From an uncultured Bacteroidia bacterium (GTDB taxonomy: Bacteria; Bacteroidota; Bacteroidia; NS11-12g; UBA955): a stretch of 64,000 nucleotides of DNA. The notes beneath the pieces were generated by a model, which did no database searches, was not told the origin of the DNA, and saw only the letters and a program-made list of their open reading frames with translations. Below are positions 45,514 through 60,348 of the stretch, piece by piece; the first letter of the stretch is position 1, and each line of letters opens with the position of its first letter. A program made the translations under genes and the position numbers. The stretch lies in NCBI GenBank assembly GCA_943789135.1, contig CALSSY010000014.1:1-64000 (forward strand), written 5' to 3'.

Positions 45514-48500
45514 TTATGCATCTTGAGCAGCTGCCATTTTGGTAGCCATCAATCTGTCGTACTCTTCTTTTGATCCTGTAATTAAATTGTCGAATCGGCG
45601 GATACCCGTACCTGCAGGAATCAAATGACCTACAATTACGTTCTCTTTTAATCCTTTCAATTCGTCGATTTTACCGGAAATTGCAGCCTCATTCAAAACT
45701 TTGGTTGTTTCCTGGAACGATGCAGCACTCATGAAGCTTTGAGTTCCCAAAGAAGCTTTGGTAATACCTTGCAACACTGGAGTAGCAGTAGCAGGAACCG
45801 CATCGCGATATTCAACCAATTTTTTATCTTGGCGACGTAACGCGCTGTTTTCTTGACGCAAATCCTTCAAACTTACGATTTGACCACCGTGCATTTCTGT
45901 GCTTTCGCCAGCATCGGTAACAAATTTCTTATCGTAAATCCAATCGTTTTCTTTTTGTAGAACCCACTTATCCACGGCTTCTCCTTCAAGGAAACGCGTA
46001 TCTCCTGGATCCATAACTTCCATCTTCTGCATCATCTGACGCACAATAACTTCGATATGCTTATCGTTGATTTTTACACCCTGAAGGTTGTAAACTTCTT
46101 GAATTCCATTCAATACGTAACGTTGAACCGCTGCAGGACCTTCAACGCGAAGGATATCTTGTGGAGTAATGGCACCATCGGAAAGAGGTTGACCCGCACG
46201 TACGTAGTCACCGTCGTGCACCAAAATGTGCTTCGACAACGATACTTGGTAGTGCTTAACCTCACCATCCTTAGAGGTAACAATGATTTCTTGGTTACCA
46301 CGTTTAGAAACACCGTAGGTTACAACACCATCAATTTCAGCAACAACTGCAGGATTCGATGGATTACGAGCCTCGAATAATTCTGTTACACGAGGAAGAC
46401 CACCTGTGATATCTCGTGTACGAGTTGCAGAACGTGGGATCTTAGCCAATACATCACCGGCTTTAACCTTTTGTCCATTTTTCGCAACCAATACAGACTT
46501 CATAGGCATGTTGAAGATTTTGAGGTTATCCTCGCTATCTGATACGCGGAATACAGGAACTTTGGTTTTGTCCTTGCTTTCAGTAATAACCATTTCGGAA
46601 AGTCCGGTTTGGTCATCACCTTCTTCACGCATATTTACACCTTCTATGATGTTTTCGTATTCAACTACCCCATCGATATCAGAAATAATCAAGGTGTTAA
46701 ATGGATCCCAGTTACAAAGGATATCGCCTTTTTTCACTTTTTGTCCTTCAACAACTTGCAATTCAGCACCGTAAGGAATGTTGTACGTTGTAATTACAGT
46801 TTTACCTTTAGCGTCTAAAATTCGAATTTCACCTGAACGGCCTAATACCACTTCAGTTTTCTTCGCTTCATCTTTACTTGTGCGGGTAACTGTACGCATA
46901 CCATCGAAGCTAACAATACCTTCATACTTGGTATCCATGGTGTTTTCAGCAGCAATATTTAACGCCGCACCACCCGTGTGGAAAGTACGAAGGGTCAACT
47001 GTGTACCAGGCTCTCCGATTGACTGTGCTGCAATTACACCAACAGCCTCACCGATTTGAACCTTACGACCCGTTGACAAGTTACGACCGTAACAACGCGC
47101 ACATACACCACCTAAAGTTTCACAAGTCAATACAGAGCGGATTTCAACTTCGTCGATACCTGCATCTTCTATTTCATGCGCAATTACTTCATCTATGGTT
47201 TCACCAGCACCTACAATTTGGGCGTTGGTTTCAGGATGAAATACATTATCCAATGCTGTACGACCTAGGATACGATCGAACAATGGCTCTGTAATTTCAT
47301 CATTAGTCAATATTGGCGTCATTGTGATTCCACGAAGGGTACCGCAATCGTCCTGTATAATAACCACGTCTTGAGCAACGTCGTGCAAACGACGAGTCAA
47401 ATAACCCGCATCGGCCGTTTTCAAAGCCGTATCGGCAAGACCTTTACGCGCACCGTGCGTTGATACGAAGTATTCCAATACGTTCAAACCTTCTTTAAAG
47501 TTTGAAATAATCGGATTTTCAATAGTATCTCCTGATCCGCTGTTGCTATTCTTTTGGGGCTTGGCCATAAGACCACGCATACCTCCAAGCTGACGAATCT
47601 GCTCTTTAGAACCACGCGCTCCAGAATCCAACATCATGTAAATTGGGTTGAATCCTTGGTCGTCATTTTGAAGATCCGTGATCAATACACGAGCAAGGTG
47701 GTTGTTAACACGCGTCCAAAGGTCAATTACCTGATTGTAACGCTCGTTATTGGTAATGAAACCCATATCCGCGTTCTGCTGAATTTCCATTACTTCTTCC
47801 ATAGCCTTGTTAACCATTTCCTCTTTTTGATCTGGAACTTTAACATAACTCAAGTTAAAGCTCAAACCTCCGCGGAATGCATAATGGAAACCAAGGTTTT
47901 TGATATCGTCAAGGAAATCTGCAGCTGCTGCTACACCTGATATACGAATTACTTCAGAGATGATATCTCTTAAGTTTTTCTTTTTCAATAATTCATTGAT
48001 GAATCCAACTTCCTCAGGAACAACTTCATTGAACAATACACGACCTACAGTAGTATCGATAACCTTGTAGAACAATTCTCCGTTTTCACGAACACGCACT
48101 CTACATTTAATTCCGGCATGAAGTTCTGCTCTTCCTTCGTTGTACGCAATTATTACTTCCTCCGCACCATAGAAAGTCAAGCCTTCCCCTTTAACGGTTT
48201 TTTCAGCAGTACCTTTTCTATACTTTGTGATGTAATAAAGACCCAAGATCATATCCTGTGAAGGTACCGTTACAGGTGAACCATTCGCCGGATTTAAGAT
48301 ATTGTGGGAAGCCAACATTAATAATTGTGCCTCAGCTACAGCCGCGTTACCCAAAGGTACGTGAACCGCCATCTGGTCACCGTCAAAGTCAGCGTTAAAA
48401 CCAGAACAAACCAAAGGATGCAACTGAATTGCTTTTCCTTCAACTAATTTTGGTTGGAAAGACTGTATACCCAATCTGTGCAGCGTAGGAGCACGGTTAA

Positions 48501-49806
48501 GCAATACTGGATGTCCTTTAAGTATGTTCTCAAGAATATCCCAAATTACAGGATCTTTCTTTTCTACAATTTTCTTAGCAGTTTTAACGGTCTTAACAAT
48601 ACCTCTTTCTATCAATTTACGGATAATAAAAGGCTTGAAAAGTTCAGCTGCCATGTTTTTTGGCAATCCGCACTCGTTCAATTTAAGAGTAGGACCAACA
48701 ACGATTACAGAACGACCTGAATAGTCAACACGTTTACCTAAAAGATTCTGACGGAAACGACCTTGCTTACCTTTAAGCATATCACTCAAAGACTTCAATG
48801 GACGGTTACCTTCGCTCTTTACGGCACTTGCACGACGGGTATTATCCAATAAGGAATCTACCGCTTCTTGCAACATACGCTTCTCGTTACGTAAAATCAC
48901 ATCTGGAGCTTTGATTTCAATCAAACGCTTCAAACGGTTATTACGAATGATTACACGACGGTAAAGATCGTTCAAATCTGAAGTCGCGAAACGACCACCT
49001 TCCAAAGGAACCAATGGACGTAATTCTGGTGGAATTACAGGCAACATGCGCAACACCATCCATTCTGGACGGTTTTCACCTGTTGTTTGAGCGCTTCGGA
49101 AGCTTTCGATTACTTTCAACCGCTTCAAGGCCTCTTGCTTACGTTGCTGAGAGGTTTCGGTAGCTGCTTGAAGACGTAAATCGTAACTCAATTTATCTAA
49201 TTGAACGCGCTGCAATAGATCTTCTAATGCATCTGCACCCATTTTTGCGATAAACTTATTAGGATCGTTGTCCTCTAACATTTGGTTCTCTTTTGGTAGA
49301 GAATCTAAAATGTCAAGGTACTCTTCTTCTGTTAATAGATCTAGATTATTCACGCTATCAACGGTACCTGGTTGAATAACCACATAACGCTCATAATAAA
49401 TAACCATATCCAATTTCTTGGTAGGAATACCTAACAAATAACCGATTTTGTTTGGTAAAGAACGGAAGTACCAAATATGAGCTACAGGAACAACCAAATG
49501 GATGTGCCCCATACGCTCACGACGTACTTTCTTTTCTGTTACTTCAACACCACAGCGGTCACAAACGATACCCTTGTAGCGGATACGCTTGTATTTACCA
49601 CAATGACATTCGTAGTCTTTGATTGGACCAAAAATCCGCTCGCAGAACAAACCACCCATTTCGGGCTTGTAACTACGGTAGTTGATAGTTTCAGGCTTGG
49701 TTACTTCACCAAAACTGCGACGTAATATTATTTCTGGAGATGCCAGTGAGATACGGATCTTACTGAAGTTACTCCCAATTTTTTGACTTTTCTTCTGAAT
49801 TTGCAT
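45514..49806 (-). CDS. rpoC: DNA-directed RNA polymerase beta' subunit
   Basis: 1430 residues, intact. N-terminal zinc site [20 protein letters not shown], catalytic [12 protein letters not shown], bridge helix/trigger loop ([23 protein letters not shown]) and the second zinc site [13 protein letters not shown]. It forms the active centre of RNA polymerase with RpoB. It starts 18 nt after rpoB and ends at the terminator near 45470. Confidence 0.98.
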   Translation of the reverse strand: MQIQKKSQKIGSNFSKIRISLASPEIILRRSFGEVTKPETINYRSYKPEMGGLFCERIFGPIKDYECHCGKYKRIRYKGIVCDRCGVEVTEKKVRRERMGHIHLVVPVAHIWYFRSLPNKIGYLLGIPTKKLDMVIYYERYVVIQPGTVDSVNNLDLLTEEEYLDILDSLPKENQMLEDNDPNKFIAKMGADALEDLLQRVQLDKLSYDLRLQAATETSQQRKQEALKRLKVIESFRSAQTTGENRPEWMVLRMLPVIPPELRPLVPLEGGRFATSDLNDLYRRVIIRNNRLKRLIEIKAPDVILRNEKRMLQEAVDSLLDNTRRASAVKSEGNRPLKSLSDMLKGKQGRFRQNLLGKRVDYSGRSVIVVGPTLKLNECGLPKNMAAELFKPFIIRKLIERGIVKTVKTAKKIVEKKDPVIWDILENILKGHPVLLNRAPTLHRLGIQSFQPKLVEGKAIQLHPLVCSGFNADFDGDQMAVHVPLGNAAVAEAQLLMLASHNILNPANGSPVTVPSQDMILGLYYITKYRKGTAEKTVKGEGLTFYGAEEVIIAYNEGRAELHAGIKCRVRVRENGELFYKVIDTTVGRVLFNEVVPEEVGFINELLKKKNLRDIISEVIRISGVAAAADFLDDIKNLGFHYAFRGGLSFNLSYVKVPDQKEEMVNKAMEEVMEIQQNADMGFITNNERYNQVIDLWTRVNNHLARVLITDLQNDDQGFNPIYMMLDSGARGSKEQIRQLGGMRGLMAKPQKNSNSGSGDTIENPIISNFKEGLNVLEYFVSTHGARKGLADTALKTADAGYLTRRLHDVAQDVVIIQDDCGTLRGITMTPILTNDEITEPLFDRILGRTALDNVFHPETNAQIVGAGETIDEVIAHEIEDAGIDEVEIRSVLTCETLGGVCARCYGRNLSTGRKVQIGEAVGVIAAQSIGEPGTQLTLRTFHTGGAALNIAAENTMDTKYEGIVSFDGMRTVTRTSKDEAKKTEVVLGRSGEIRILDAKGKTVITTYNIPYGAELQVVEGQKVKKGDILCNWDPFNTLIISDIDGVVEYENIIEGVNMREEGDDQTGLSEMVITESKDKTKVPVFRVSDSEDNLKIFNMPMKSVLVAKNGQKVKAGDVLAKIPRSATRTRDITGGLPRVTELFEARNPSNPAVVAEIDGVVTYGVSKRGNQEIIVTSKDGEVKHYQVSLSKHILVHDGDYVRAGQPLSDGAITPQDILRVEGPAAVQRYVLNGIQEVYNLQGVKINDKHIEVIVRQMMQKMEVMDPGDTRFLEGEAVDKWVLQKENDWIYDKKFVTDAGESTEMHGGQIVSLKDLRQENSALRRQDKKLVEYRDAVPATATPVLQGITKASLGTQSFMSAASFQETTKVLNEAAISGKIDELKGLKENVIVGHLIPAGTGIRRFDNLITGSKEEYDRLMATKMAAAQDA

Positions 49807-49824
49807 GTTCTTTTTTTATGCGGG

Positions 49825-53651
<3,827 letters not shown>

Positions 53652-53664
53652 TGGAGCATTTTGG

Positions 53665-53708
53665 GGGCGTTAAACGCCCAAAAGCCCCTCGGGTTTACCG
53701 GGGGCTTT
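53665..53708 (-). promoter_or_regulatory. Two hairpins between rplL and rpoB (possible attenuator)
   Basis: In the direction of transcription the first stem is AAAGCCCC (53708-53701) with GGGGCTTT (53688-53681), extended by CGG/CCG, followed by TTTT. Directly after it comes GGGCGT/ACGCCC (53665-53679) with a 3-nt loop. The position corresponds to the known rplL-rpoB attenuator of E. coli. Confidence 0.7.
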
Positions 53709-53728
53709 GGAGTTGTGTTGGGGTCGGT

Positions 53729-54106
53729 TTACTTGATTTCAACTTCAGCACCGGCTTCCTTCAATTTAGCTGCGATATCTTCTGCTTCCGCTTTAGATAC
53801 TTTTTCTTTCACAGCTTTAGGAGCACCGTCTACTACTTCTTTAGCTTCTTTCAAGCCAAGACCTGTAAGATCTTTTACTACCTTCACTACTTGAAGTTTA
53901 CCTGCACCTGCACTAGTCAAGATTACATCAAACTCGGTTTGTTCAGCAGCAGCAGCTCCACCATCACCACCCGCAGGGGCAGCAACAGCTACAGCAGCAG
54001 CAGCAGGCTCAATACCGTGCTCTTCTTTCAAGATTTGAGCAAGCTCATTTACTTCTTTTACAGTGAGATTTACCAACTGGTTCGCGAATTCTTTTAAATC
54101 TACCAT
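53729..54106 (-). CDS. rplL: 50S ribosomal protein L7/L12
   Basis: 125 residues: N-terminal dimer domain ([24 protein letters not shown]), Ala-rich hinge, and the C-terminal factor-binding domain ([27 protein letters not shown]). It forms the stalk that recruits translation GTPases. Confidence 0.97.
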   Translation of the reverse strand: MVDLKEFANQLVNLTVKEVNELAQILKEEHGIEPAAAAVAVAAPAGGDGGAAAAEQTEFDVILTSAGAGKLQVVKVVKDLTGLGLKEAKEVVDGAPKAVKEKVSKAEAEDIAAKLKEAGAEVEIK

Positions 54107-54152
54107 TGTTATACGTGTTTAAGTGTTGTTTTATTTTTTGTTTGTTTATTTT

Positions 54153-54671
54153 TTATCTTTCAGAAAGGGCTTTCACCAATCCAGCAACTTTTTGACCGGC
54201 ATTTGCCTGCAATCCACTAATAACATTCTTAGCAGGAGATTGCAACAATCCGATGATTTCACCAATAAGATCTTCTTTGCTCTTCAAGTCAATCAAAGCA
54301 CCAAGTTGATCATCACCAATGAAAACACTGCTATCAACCCAAGCACCTTTTAAAAGAGGCTTGTCTGATTTAGCACGGAACTTCTTGATGCTTTTAGCAG
54401 GAGCTTTAACATTTTCCGCAAACATTACGCAGGTAGTTCCCGTTAAAACTGAAACTAGATCTCCGAAATCTTTGTCGCTATCCTCCATTGCTTTTCTCAC
54501 CAATGTGTTCTTTACCATACGCATCGACACACCGTTTTCAAATAATAAACGACGGAACGCGTTAGTATCTCCAGCTGATAAACCTTCGGTGTCAGCTAGG
54601 TATACGAAAGGGTTGTTATTTAAAGTTTCAACCAATTCCGCAACGATTTGTTGTTTTTCTAATTTGTTCAT
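54153..54671 (-). CDS. rplJ: 50S ribosomal protein L10
   Basis: 172 residues; FVYLADTEGLSAGDTNAFRRLLFENGV and VKNTLVRKAM are typical of L10, with the C-terminal helix that binds L7/L12 dimers. Base of the stalk, and usually the autogenous repressor of rplJL. Confidence 0.96.
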   Translation of the reverse strand: MNKLEKQQIVAELVETLNNNPFVYLADTEGLSAGDTNAFRRLLFENGVSMRMVKNTLVRKAMEDSDKDFGDLVSVLTGTTCVMFAENVKAPAKSIKKFRAKSDKPLLKGAWVDSSVFIGDDQLGALIDLKSKEDLIGEIIGLLQSPAKNVISGLQANAGQKVAGLVKALSER

Positions 54672-54676
54672 CGCTA

Positions 54677-55372
54677 TTAAATTCCGGGGATTGATTTTAT
54701 GTCTATAGAAACGCTAGGGCTCATTGTGCTACTAACGAAAATACTCTTGAAATAAGTACCTTTTGCGGCTGATGGCTTTAACTTGTATAAAACCTGGATC
54801 AATTCAATTGCATTCTCTGACAATTTCTGAGAATCAAAGGAAACTTTTCCAACAGATGCATGAATGATACCTGTTTTATCAACTTTAAAGTCAATTTTAC
54901 CTGCTTTTACCTCGGTAACTGCTTTACCTACATCCGTAGTAACAGTTCCACTCTTAGGATTAGGCATTAAGTTACGAGGACCTAATACTTTACCCAAACG
55001 ACCGATTTTAGCCATAACTGCAGGAACTGCAACAATGATGTCAATATCGGTCCAACCACCACTGATCTTCTCAATATAGTCATCCAAACCAACGTGGTCT
55101 GCACCAGCAGCACGAGCTTCTTCTTCTTTATCTGGAGTAACCAATGCCAAAACACGTACAGTTTTACCCAAACCGTGAGGCAAAGAGGCAACACCACGAA
55201 CCATTTGATTCGCTTGACGAGGATCTACTCCAAGACGAACATCTACGTCGAAAGATGAATCGAATTTAGTAGAAGAAATCTTCTTAATAATATCGGCAGC
55301 TTCCAAAAGAGTGTACGATTTAGTTGCATCGTATGCCTCCATGGCAACTTTTCTTTTCTTTGTGATTTTCAT
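54677..55372 (-). CDS. rplA: 50S ribosomal protein L1
   Basis: 231 residues; [51 protein letters not shown] are L1 signatures. Forms the L1 stalk at the E site. It follows rplK after 2 nt. Confidence 0.97.
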   Translation of the reverse strand: MKITKKRKVAMEAYDATKSYTLLEAADIIKKISSTKFDSSFDVDVRLGVDPRQANQMVRGVASLPHGLGKTVRVLALVTPDKEEEARAAGADHVGLDDYIEKISGGWTDIDIIVAVPAVMAKIGRLGKVLGPRNLMPNPKSGTVTTDVGKAVTEVKAGKIDFKVDKTGIIHASVGKVSFDSQKLSENAIELIQVLYKLKPSAAKGTYFKSIFVSSTMSPSVSIDIKSIPGI

Positions 55373-55374
55373 AC

Positions 55375-55812
55375 TTAGAATGGAGAATCTCCGTTAATGG
55401 TTAAACCCATACTTCTAGCTGTACCTGCAACCATTTTCATAGCTGATTCTACAGTGAAGCAATTTAAATCTGGCATCTTGTCGGTGGCGATCTGACGAAC
55501 TTGATCCCAAGTTACTGAACCCACCTTCTTACGGTTAGACTCGGCAGAACCTTTTTTAATTTTACTCGCATCAACCAACTGAACTGCTACAGGAGGCGTT
55601 TTGATGATAAAATCAAAAGATTTGTCAGAGTACACCGTGATTACTACCGGTAATACCTTACCCATTGAATCTTGGGTACGCGCATTGAACTGTTTGCAAA
55701 AGTCCATGATATTGACCCCTTTTGCACCCAGTGCAGGACCAATTGGGGGTGAAGGATTAGCCTGCCCACCTTTTACTTGGAGTTTTACAAAACCTGAAAT
55801 TTCCTTTGCCAT
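55375..55812 (-). CDS. rplK: 50S ribosomal protein L11
   Basis: 145 residues; [29 protein letters not shown] and the C-terminal [25 protein letters not shown] are characteristic. Part of the GTPase-associated centre. Confidence 0.97.
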   Translation of the reverse strand: MAKEISGFVKLQVKGGQANPSPPIGPALGAKGVNIMDFCKQFNARTQDSMGKVLPVVITVYSDKSFDFIIKTPPVAVQLVDASKIKKGSAESNRKKVGSVTWDQVRQIATDKMPDLNCFTVESAMKMVAGTARSMGLTINGDSPF

Positions 55813-55841
55813 GTTATACTGTTACTTACTTTTACGTTTAT

Positions 55842-56393
55842 TTACAATTTTTGTACTTGGTTGTAGTTAAGCTCTAAAGGCGTTCTACGACCAAATATTT
55901 TCACCATTACTTTCAACTTACGCTTGTCTTCTTGAACTTCTTCAATCACACCATCGAAGTCATTGAAAGGCCCATCAACAACTTTAACCGCCTCTCCTAC
56001 TAAGTAGTGCTCATCTGGTCCAGTTTCTTCTGTACTCAAATCATCTGCAGTACCTAAAATGCGATTCAACTCTGATTGTCTCAAGGGAACCGGACTATCT
56101 TTTGAACCCAAGAAGCCTACAACGCCAGAAACACCCTTGATTAAAGGCATAACTTCTGGATCACTAAAATCTGCTTGTATCAAAATATAACCAGGGAATG
56201 CGTTGCGCTCCTTGATAACTTTCTTACCGTCCTTAACTTGATATATTTTCTCCGTCGGGATCAATATCTCAGGCACAAACACAAGCTTCTTGTCGCGTTC
56301 GAGTTCAACCTCAATACTGTGCTTTACCTTCTTTTCTTGTCCGGTAATTGCACGCACAACGTACCACTTATATTTGTCTTCTGTTGTTGTCAT
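55842..56393 (-). CDS. nusG: Transcription elongation/antitermination factor NusG
   Basis: 183 residues with the NGN domain (YKWYVVRAITGQEKKVKHSIE) and C-terminal KOW domain (GEAVKVVDGPFNDFDGVIEEV). Binds RNA polymerase and couples it to Rho or the ribosome. Lies 9 nt downstream of secE. Confidence 0.96.
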   Translation of the reverse strand: MTTTEDKYKWYVVRAITGQEKKVKHSIEVELERDKKLVFVPEILIPTEKIYQVKDGKKVIKERNAFPGYILIQADFSDPEVMPLIKGVSGVVGFLGSKDSPVPLRQSELNRILGTADDLSTEETGPDEHYLVGEAVKVVDGPFNDFDGVIEEVQEDKRKLKVMVKIFGRRTPLELNYNQVQKL

Positions 56394-56402
56394 TTAGAAC
56401 GT

Positions 56403-56600
56403 TTATTTAAACAGCTTGTAAAACTGTGTTGTAGAAAATCCTAAAGCGCTATCAAGTCCCCAAATAACCAATGAGAACAACAAGGATGCTACGATAACAA
56501 TCCAAGTACTTTCACGAAGTTCGGACCAAGTGGGCCAAGAAACCTTGTTCACCAATTCGTCTTTCACTTCCCGGATATAATGGGTAATGCGATTTGCCAT
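56403..56600 (-). CDS. secE: Preprotein translocase subunit SecE
   Basis: 65 residues with the amphipathic VKDELVNKVSWPTWSELRESTW followed by a single membrane helix, as in the short bacterial SecE. It clamps SecY in the translocon. Confidence 0.94.
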   Translation of the reverse strand: MANRITHYIREVKDELVNKVSWPTWSELRESTWIVIVASLLFSLVIWGLDSALGFSTTQFYKLFK

Positions 56601-56619
56601 TTTATTTATTTTTTTGTTG

Positions 56620-56690
56620 CACGGGCACCAGGATTCGAACCCAGATCAAAGGTTTTGGAGACCTCTATTCTACCATTGAACTATGCCCGT
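56620..56690 (-). tRNA. tRNA-Trp (anticodon CCA)
   Basis: Acceptor ACGGGCA/TGCCCGT, anticodon loop CTCCAAA, T-arm GGGTTCGAATCC. The CCA end is not encoded. Lies between tuf and secE. Confidence 0.95.
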
Positions 56691-56692
56691 AT

Positions 56693-56717
56693 AAAAAGGA
56701 GCGCAAGGCTCCTTTTT
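56693..56717. terminator. Terminator downstream of tuf
   Basis: AAAAAGGAGC (56693-56702), loop GCAAG, GCTCCTTTTT (56708-56717). A ten-pair stem with T-run in either direction; on the minus strand it would end part of the tuf transcripts before tRNA-Trp. Confidence 0.85.
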
Positions 56718-56738
56718 ATTGTATAGCGTTAAATGCTA

Positions 56739-57923
56739 TTATTCGATAATTTCAGTTACCTGACCAGCACCTACTGTTCTACCACCCTCACGGATAGCGA
56801 AACGTAAACCTTTCTCCATCGCGATTGGATTGATCAAGTCTACTGTAATAGATACGTTATCACCTGGCATTACCATTTCAGTACCTTCAGCAAGTGAAAT
56901 TTCACCTGTTACGTCTGTAGTACGGAAATAGAACTGTGGGCGGTACTTGTTGAAGAATGGAGTATGACGTCCACCTTCTTCTTTGCTCAATACGTAAACC
57001 TCAGCTTTGAACTTTTTGTGAGGAGTTACTGAACCTGGCTTACAAATAACCATACCACGACGGATATCGCTTTTGTCGATACCACGCAATAGGATACCTG
57101 CGTTGTCACCAGCTTCACCACGATCTAACAATTTACGGAACATTTCAACTCCAGTACAAGTAGAAGTCAATTGTGCACCGAAACCGATGATTTCAACTGC
57201 ATCAGCAACGTTAATCACACCACGCTCGATACGACCTGTAGCAACAGTTCCACGACCAGTGATAGAGAAAACGTCTTCGATTGGCATCAAGAACGCTTGG
57301 TCAACGATACGTGGAGGTACAGGTACCCACTCGTCAACTGCATTCATCAATTCCAATACAGTATCAACCCACTTCTGCTCACCGTTCAAAGCACCAAGTG
57401 CTGAACCACGGATGATAGGAGTGTTGTCTGCATCAAACTCGTAGAAATCTAACAATTCACGAATTTCCATTTCAACTAGGTCTAACAATTCTGGATCGTC
57501 AACCATGTCTACTTTGTTCATGAATACTACCAAACGAGGTACACCAACCTGACGAGCCAAAAGGATGTGCTCGCGAGTTTGTGGCATTGGTCCGTCAGTA
57601 GAAGCAACCACCAAAATGGCGCCATCCATCTGAGCAGCACCTGTAACCATGTTCTTTACGTAATCGGCGTGACCTGGACAGTCAACGTGTGCGTAGTGAC
57701 GGTTACCGGTTTGGTACTCCACGTGTGCGGTGTTAATTGTAATACCACGCTCTTTCTCCTCAGGTGCTGAGTCGATAGAGTCGAATGAACGCGCATCGGA
57801 AAATCCTGCATTAGCCAATACGGAGGTAATAGCCGCAGTCAAGGTAGTCTTTCCGTGGTCAACGTGACCCACAGTACCAATGTTCAAGTGCGGCTTGGAA
57901 CGGTCAAATGTTTCTTTTGCCAT
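56739..57923 (-). CDS. tuf: Elongation factor Tu
   Basis: 394 residues. G1 GHVDHGKT (19-26), [16 protein letters not shown], and domains 2 and 3 with the typical C-terminal [11 protein letters not shown]. Brings aminoacyl-tRNA to the ribosome. Its place between tRNA genes and secE is the classic tRNA-tufB arrangement. Confidence 0.98.
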   Translation of the reverse strand: MAKETFDRSKPHLNIGTVGHVDHGKTTLTAAITSVLANAGFSDARSFDSIDSAPEEKERGITINTAHVEYQTGNRHYAHVDCPGHADYVKNMVTGAAQMDGAILVVASTDGPMPQTREHILLARQVGVPRLVVFMNKVDMVDDPELLDLVEMEIRELLDFYEFDADNTPIIRGSALGALNGEQKWVDTVLELMNAVDEWVPVPPRIVDQAFLMPIEDVFSITGRGTVATGRIERGVINVADAVEIIGFGAQLTSTCTGVEMFRKLLDRGEAGDNAGILLRGIDKSDIRRGMVICKPGSVTPHKKFKAEVYVLSKEEGGRHTPFFNKYRPQFYFRTTDVTGEISLAEGTEMVMPGDNVSITVDLINPIAMEKGLRFAIREGGRTVGAGQVTEIIE

Positions 57924-57962
57924 AGTGTTTGTTGTTTGTTTGTGTTTTTAAATTGTGTTTTG

Positions 57963-58034
57963 AGCCAATGAGGGGAATTGAACCCCTGACCTTTTCCTTA
58001 CCAAGGAAACGCTCTACCCCTGAGCTACATCGGC
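57963..58034 (-). tRNA. tRNA-Thr (anticodon GGT)
   Basis: Acceptor GCCGATG/CATTGGC, anticodon stem TTTCC/GGAAA with loop TTGGTAA, T-arm GGGGTTCAATTCCCC. Directly upstream of tuf. Confidence 0.95.
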
Positions 58035-58063
58035 TTTTAGTCGACTTTCGCCGACTATTTTCG

Positions 58064-58136
58064 AGCGGGAGACGAGGCTCGAACCCGCGACCTACAGCTT
58101 GGAAGGCTGTCGCTCTACCAACTGAGCTACTCCCGC
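58064..58136 (-). tRNA. tRNA-Gly (anticodon TCC)
   Basis: Acceptor GCGGGAG/CTCCCGC, anticodon stem ACAGC/GCTGT with loop CTTCCAA, T-arm GCGGGTTCGAGCC. Confidence 0.95.
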
Positions 58137-58162
58137 GTTTTGGTAAAAGCAAACATGTATAG

Positions 58163-58242
58163 TGGGGGTAAGTGGACTCGAACCACTGAACCCGAAGGAG
58201 CGGATTTACAGTCCGCCGCAATTGCCGCTATGCGATACCCCC
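58163..58242 (-). tRNA. tRNA-Tyr (anticodon GTA)
   Basis: Class II tRNA with a long variable arm (CTCCTTCGGGTTC region). Acceptor GGGGGTA/TACCCCC, anticodon loop CTGTAAA. Confidence 0.94.
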
Positions 58243-58259
58243 TTTTTGTTTTGTTCGTG

Positions 58260-58282
58260 CAAGAGAGTTACCAAGTCTCTTG
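58260..58282. other. Hairpin in the tRNA-Thr/tRNA-Tyr spacer
   Basis: CAAGAGA (58260-58266) pairs with TCTCTTG (58276-58282). No T-run follows, so it is more likely a spacer structure in the tRNA precursor than a terminator. Confidence 0.4.
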
Positions 58283-58301
58283 TACATGCGCTTTTACCTT
58301 G

Positions 58302-58374
<73 letters not shown>

Positions 58375-58435
58375 TTGTATGTTTTAGAACGTTTCCTTTA
58401 GTGTGAATCTCTGTTGTGATTCTCAAAAAGGACTG

Positions 58436-58465
58436 CAAAAATAGACATTAATTTGAACTTTTCAA
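58436..58465 (-). promoter_or_regulatory. Promoter of the tRNA-tuf-secE-nusG-rpl-rpo transcript
   Basis: On the minus strand TTG (58463-58465), 19 nt, TATTTTTG (58436-58443): an excellent Bacteroidota promoter about 60 nt before the first tRNA. Confidence 0.8.
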
Positions 58466-58556
58466 GCAACTCCTAATATTTTTTTATAAATGTATTCCTT
58501 CCTCGAAATCTTTCTCATTTTTGGCCCGACTGACTTAAATTTGTGGCCTATATAAA

Positions 58557-59594
58557 ATGCCTCTAATTAAAAGCGCTTATGCCAAACCCATAGGGATCGC
58601 CGTTATTGCTGTTGTGTCTGCTATTTTATTGTGGAAGAATATCAATCACACGGGTAATTACAAACCCGATATGTTCGCACTTAAAAATCCAGAACGTGTT
58701 GATGCATTTCGATTTACGCCAAACGACCCAAAGAATGCTCCTTTATATTTCCAAAAGAAAAATAATCAATGGTATGTCTACAATCAATTGGATACCTTTT
58801 TAGCGGATTCACAAAACATTCAAATGTTATTGGGATGGGCCATGCGAAAACTAAAGGTCCAACGACCGGTTTCTGGTGAATCTGTCAAAAATCTTTCACG
58901 TAAAATGGCCTTGTCTGCGGTGAAAGCAAGTTTTTCAATTGACGGAAAAGAAACCCATGCTATTTATGTAGGTGGTTCGACCCAAGACAACATGGCGACT
59001 TACATGTACATGCCAGAATACGACAATCCTTGTATTGTAGAAATTCCAGGATTTCAAGGTTATTTAACTCCTTATTTCAATACGGACATACATATATGGA
59101 GATCTTTAAAGCTTGTCAATCTCAATCCCAATGATATCGAATCGCTAAAGGTAATCTGGCATCAAAATCCCAAAAATAGTTTTGAGATCATCCAAAAAGA
59201 AAACCAAATAAATCTTTTTGACATGCAACAAAATGCATTAAACGCCAATAAATCGCTTTTAGCAGGCTACCTTATATTATGCAGCGAGTTTTCTCGAGAG
59301 GCCGGTTCTGTTGCTGGAATCAATAAGGACAAAAATCAAAAAGACTCGGTACTCTCCTCCAATCCGATTGTTTCTTTTATCTATACGCTAAAAAATCAAC
59401 AACAATCTCGACTTGATATTTTCCCTCATCAAGGATTTGAGGATATCATAATAGATGCCAGACCTGAGTCTACCGAAACCGTACAAACCGCTTTATTTTG
59501 GGTTCGTTCTTCTGAAGACCCCCATTTATGGTTAAGTCAAGACATCATTTTAGAAAACCGAATGAAATCTGTTTCCGATTTCCTCAATCCTTAA
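58557..59594 (+). CDS. DUF4340-like membrane-anchored protein
   Basis: A 345-residue protein with one N-terminal helix (PIGIAVIAVVSAILLW) and a repeated soluble fold (FRFTPNDPKNAPLYFQKKNNQWYVYN, MALSAVKASFSIDGKETHAIYVGG). This resembles DUF4340, often linked to gliding-type ABC systems, but no such genes are near. A TAAATTTG -7 element lies at 58536-58543, 13 nt before the ATG. The next gene starts 4 nt after its stop. Confidence 0.7.
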   Translation: MPLIKSAYAKPIGIAVIAVVSAILLWKNINHTGNYKPDMFALKNPERVDAFRFTPNDPKNAPLYFQKKNNQWYVYNQLDTFLADSQNIQMLLGWAMRKLKVQRPVSGESVKNLSRKMALSAVKASFSIDGKETHAIYVGGSTQDNMATYMYMPEYDNPCIVEIPGFQGYLTPYFNTDIHIWRSLKLVNLNPNDIESLKVIWHQNPKNSFEIIQKENQINLFDMQQNALNANKSLLAGYLILCSEFSREAGSVAGINKDKNQKDSVLSSNPIVSFIYTLKNQQQSRLDIFPHQGFEDIIIDARPESTETVQTALFWVRSSEDPHLWLSQDIILENRMKSVSDFLNP

Positions 59595-59598
59595 TATC

Positions 59599-60348
59599 GT
59601 GAGCTTTAGAATTATTGGTGCTTTTATTGGCTTTCTTTCATCTGGGTTTTTCGGAGCCGTAGTTGGATTCATGATTGGATCGTATATCGACCAGGCTTAT
59701 GGCGGCAGTTCTGAGGATCCCTACGAACAAAATAATTTTTCCAATCCATATCGCAATCAAAACGTACATCCAGCGGATTTCAAGAACTCTTTACTTATAC
59801 TAATTGCTGCGGTAATGAAAGCCGACGGTGTCGCTATGAAAAGCGAATTGGATTTGGTAAAATCCATGTTGCTGCGCACATACGGTGAGAACGAGAGTCG
59901 GCAGATGTTATTGAAACTTCGTGATTACTTAAAAGAAGAACACAACCTGAATGACGTTTGCCGGAATTTACGCAATCGAATGGGTTATTCACCCCGTTTG
60001 GAATTGGTCCATATTTTATTCAGAATTTCAAGAGCCGACGGCGTAATATCCGATGCAGAATTACAACTTATTCAACAAGTCGCGACCCAATTAGGAATTA
60101 GCACACCGGATTATTTATCGTTGCGAGCAATGTTTGTTGAATCGGTTGATTCGGATTTCAAAATTTTAGATGTCTCCAATTCAGCAACAGAGGAAGAGGT
60201 AAAAAAAGCATATCGAAAGTTAGCTTTGCGCTTCCACCCAGATAGACTTCAAGGTCTATCTGATAATGAGAAGAAAAGTGCCGAAGAAAAGTTCATTCGG
60301 GTTCAAAAAGCCTACGAAAATATCAAACGTAAAAAAGGCTGGAAATAA
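59599..60348 (+). CDS. DjlA-like TerB/J-domain protein
   Basis: A 249-residue protein: a Gly-rich N-terminal membrane segment (IGAFIGFLSSGFFGAVVGFMIG), a TerB-like helical domain (about 62-175, with two MKADGV/SRADGV calcium-loop-like motifs) and a C-terminal J-domain with HPD at 213-215. This is the order of DjlA, a membrane co-chaperone of DnaK. GTG start at 59599. It overlaps nothing but abuts the transporter gene at 60349. Confidence 0.9.
   Translation: MSFRIIGAFIGFLSSGFFGAVVGFMIGSYIDQAYGGSSEDPYEQNNFSNPYRNQNVHPADFKNSLLILIAAVMKADGVAMKSELDLVKSMLLRTYGENESRQMLLKLRDYLKEEHNLNDVCRNLRNRMGYSPRLELVHILFRISRADGVISDAELQLIQQVATQLGISTPDYLSLRAMFVESVDSDFKILDVSNSATEEEVKKAYRKLALRFHPDRLQGLSDNEKKSAEEKFIRVQKAYENIKRKKGWK

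Noticed and set aside
46057-48724. Several plus-strand open frames of 60-130 codons inside rpoC
   Set aside because: rpoC is intact and conserved throughout; the opposite-strand frames show no family motif or promoter.
58375-58556. Possible rRNA or further tRNA in the gap beyond the tRNA cluster
   Set aside because: The gap holds only divergent promoter elements; no cloverleaf or rRNA sequence is seen.
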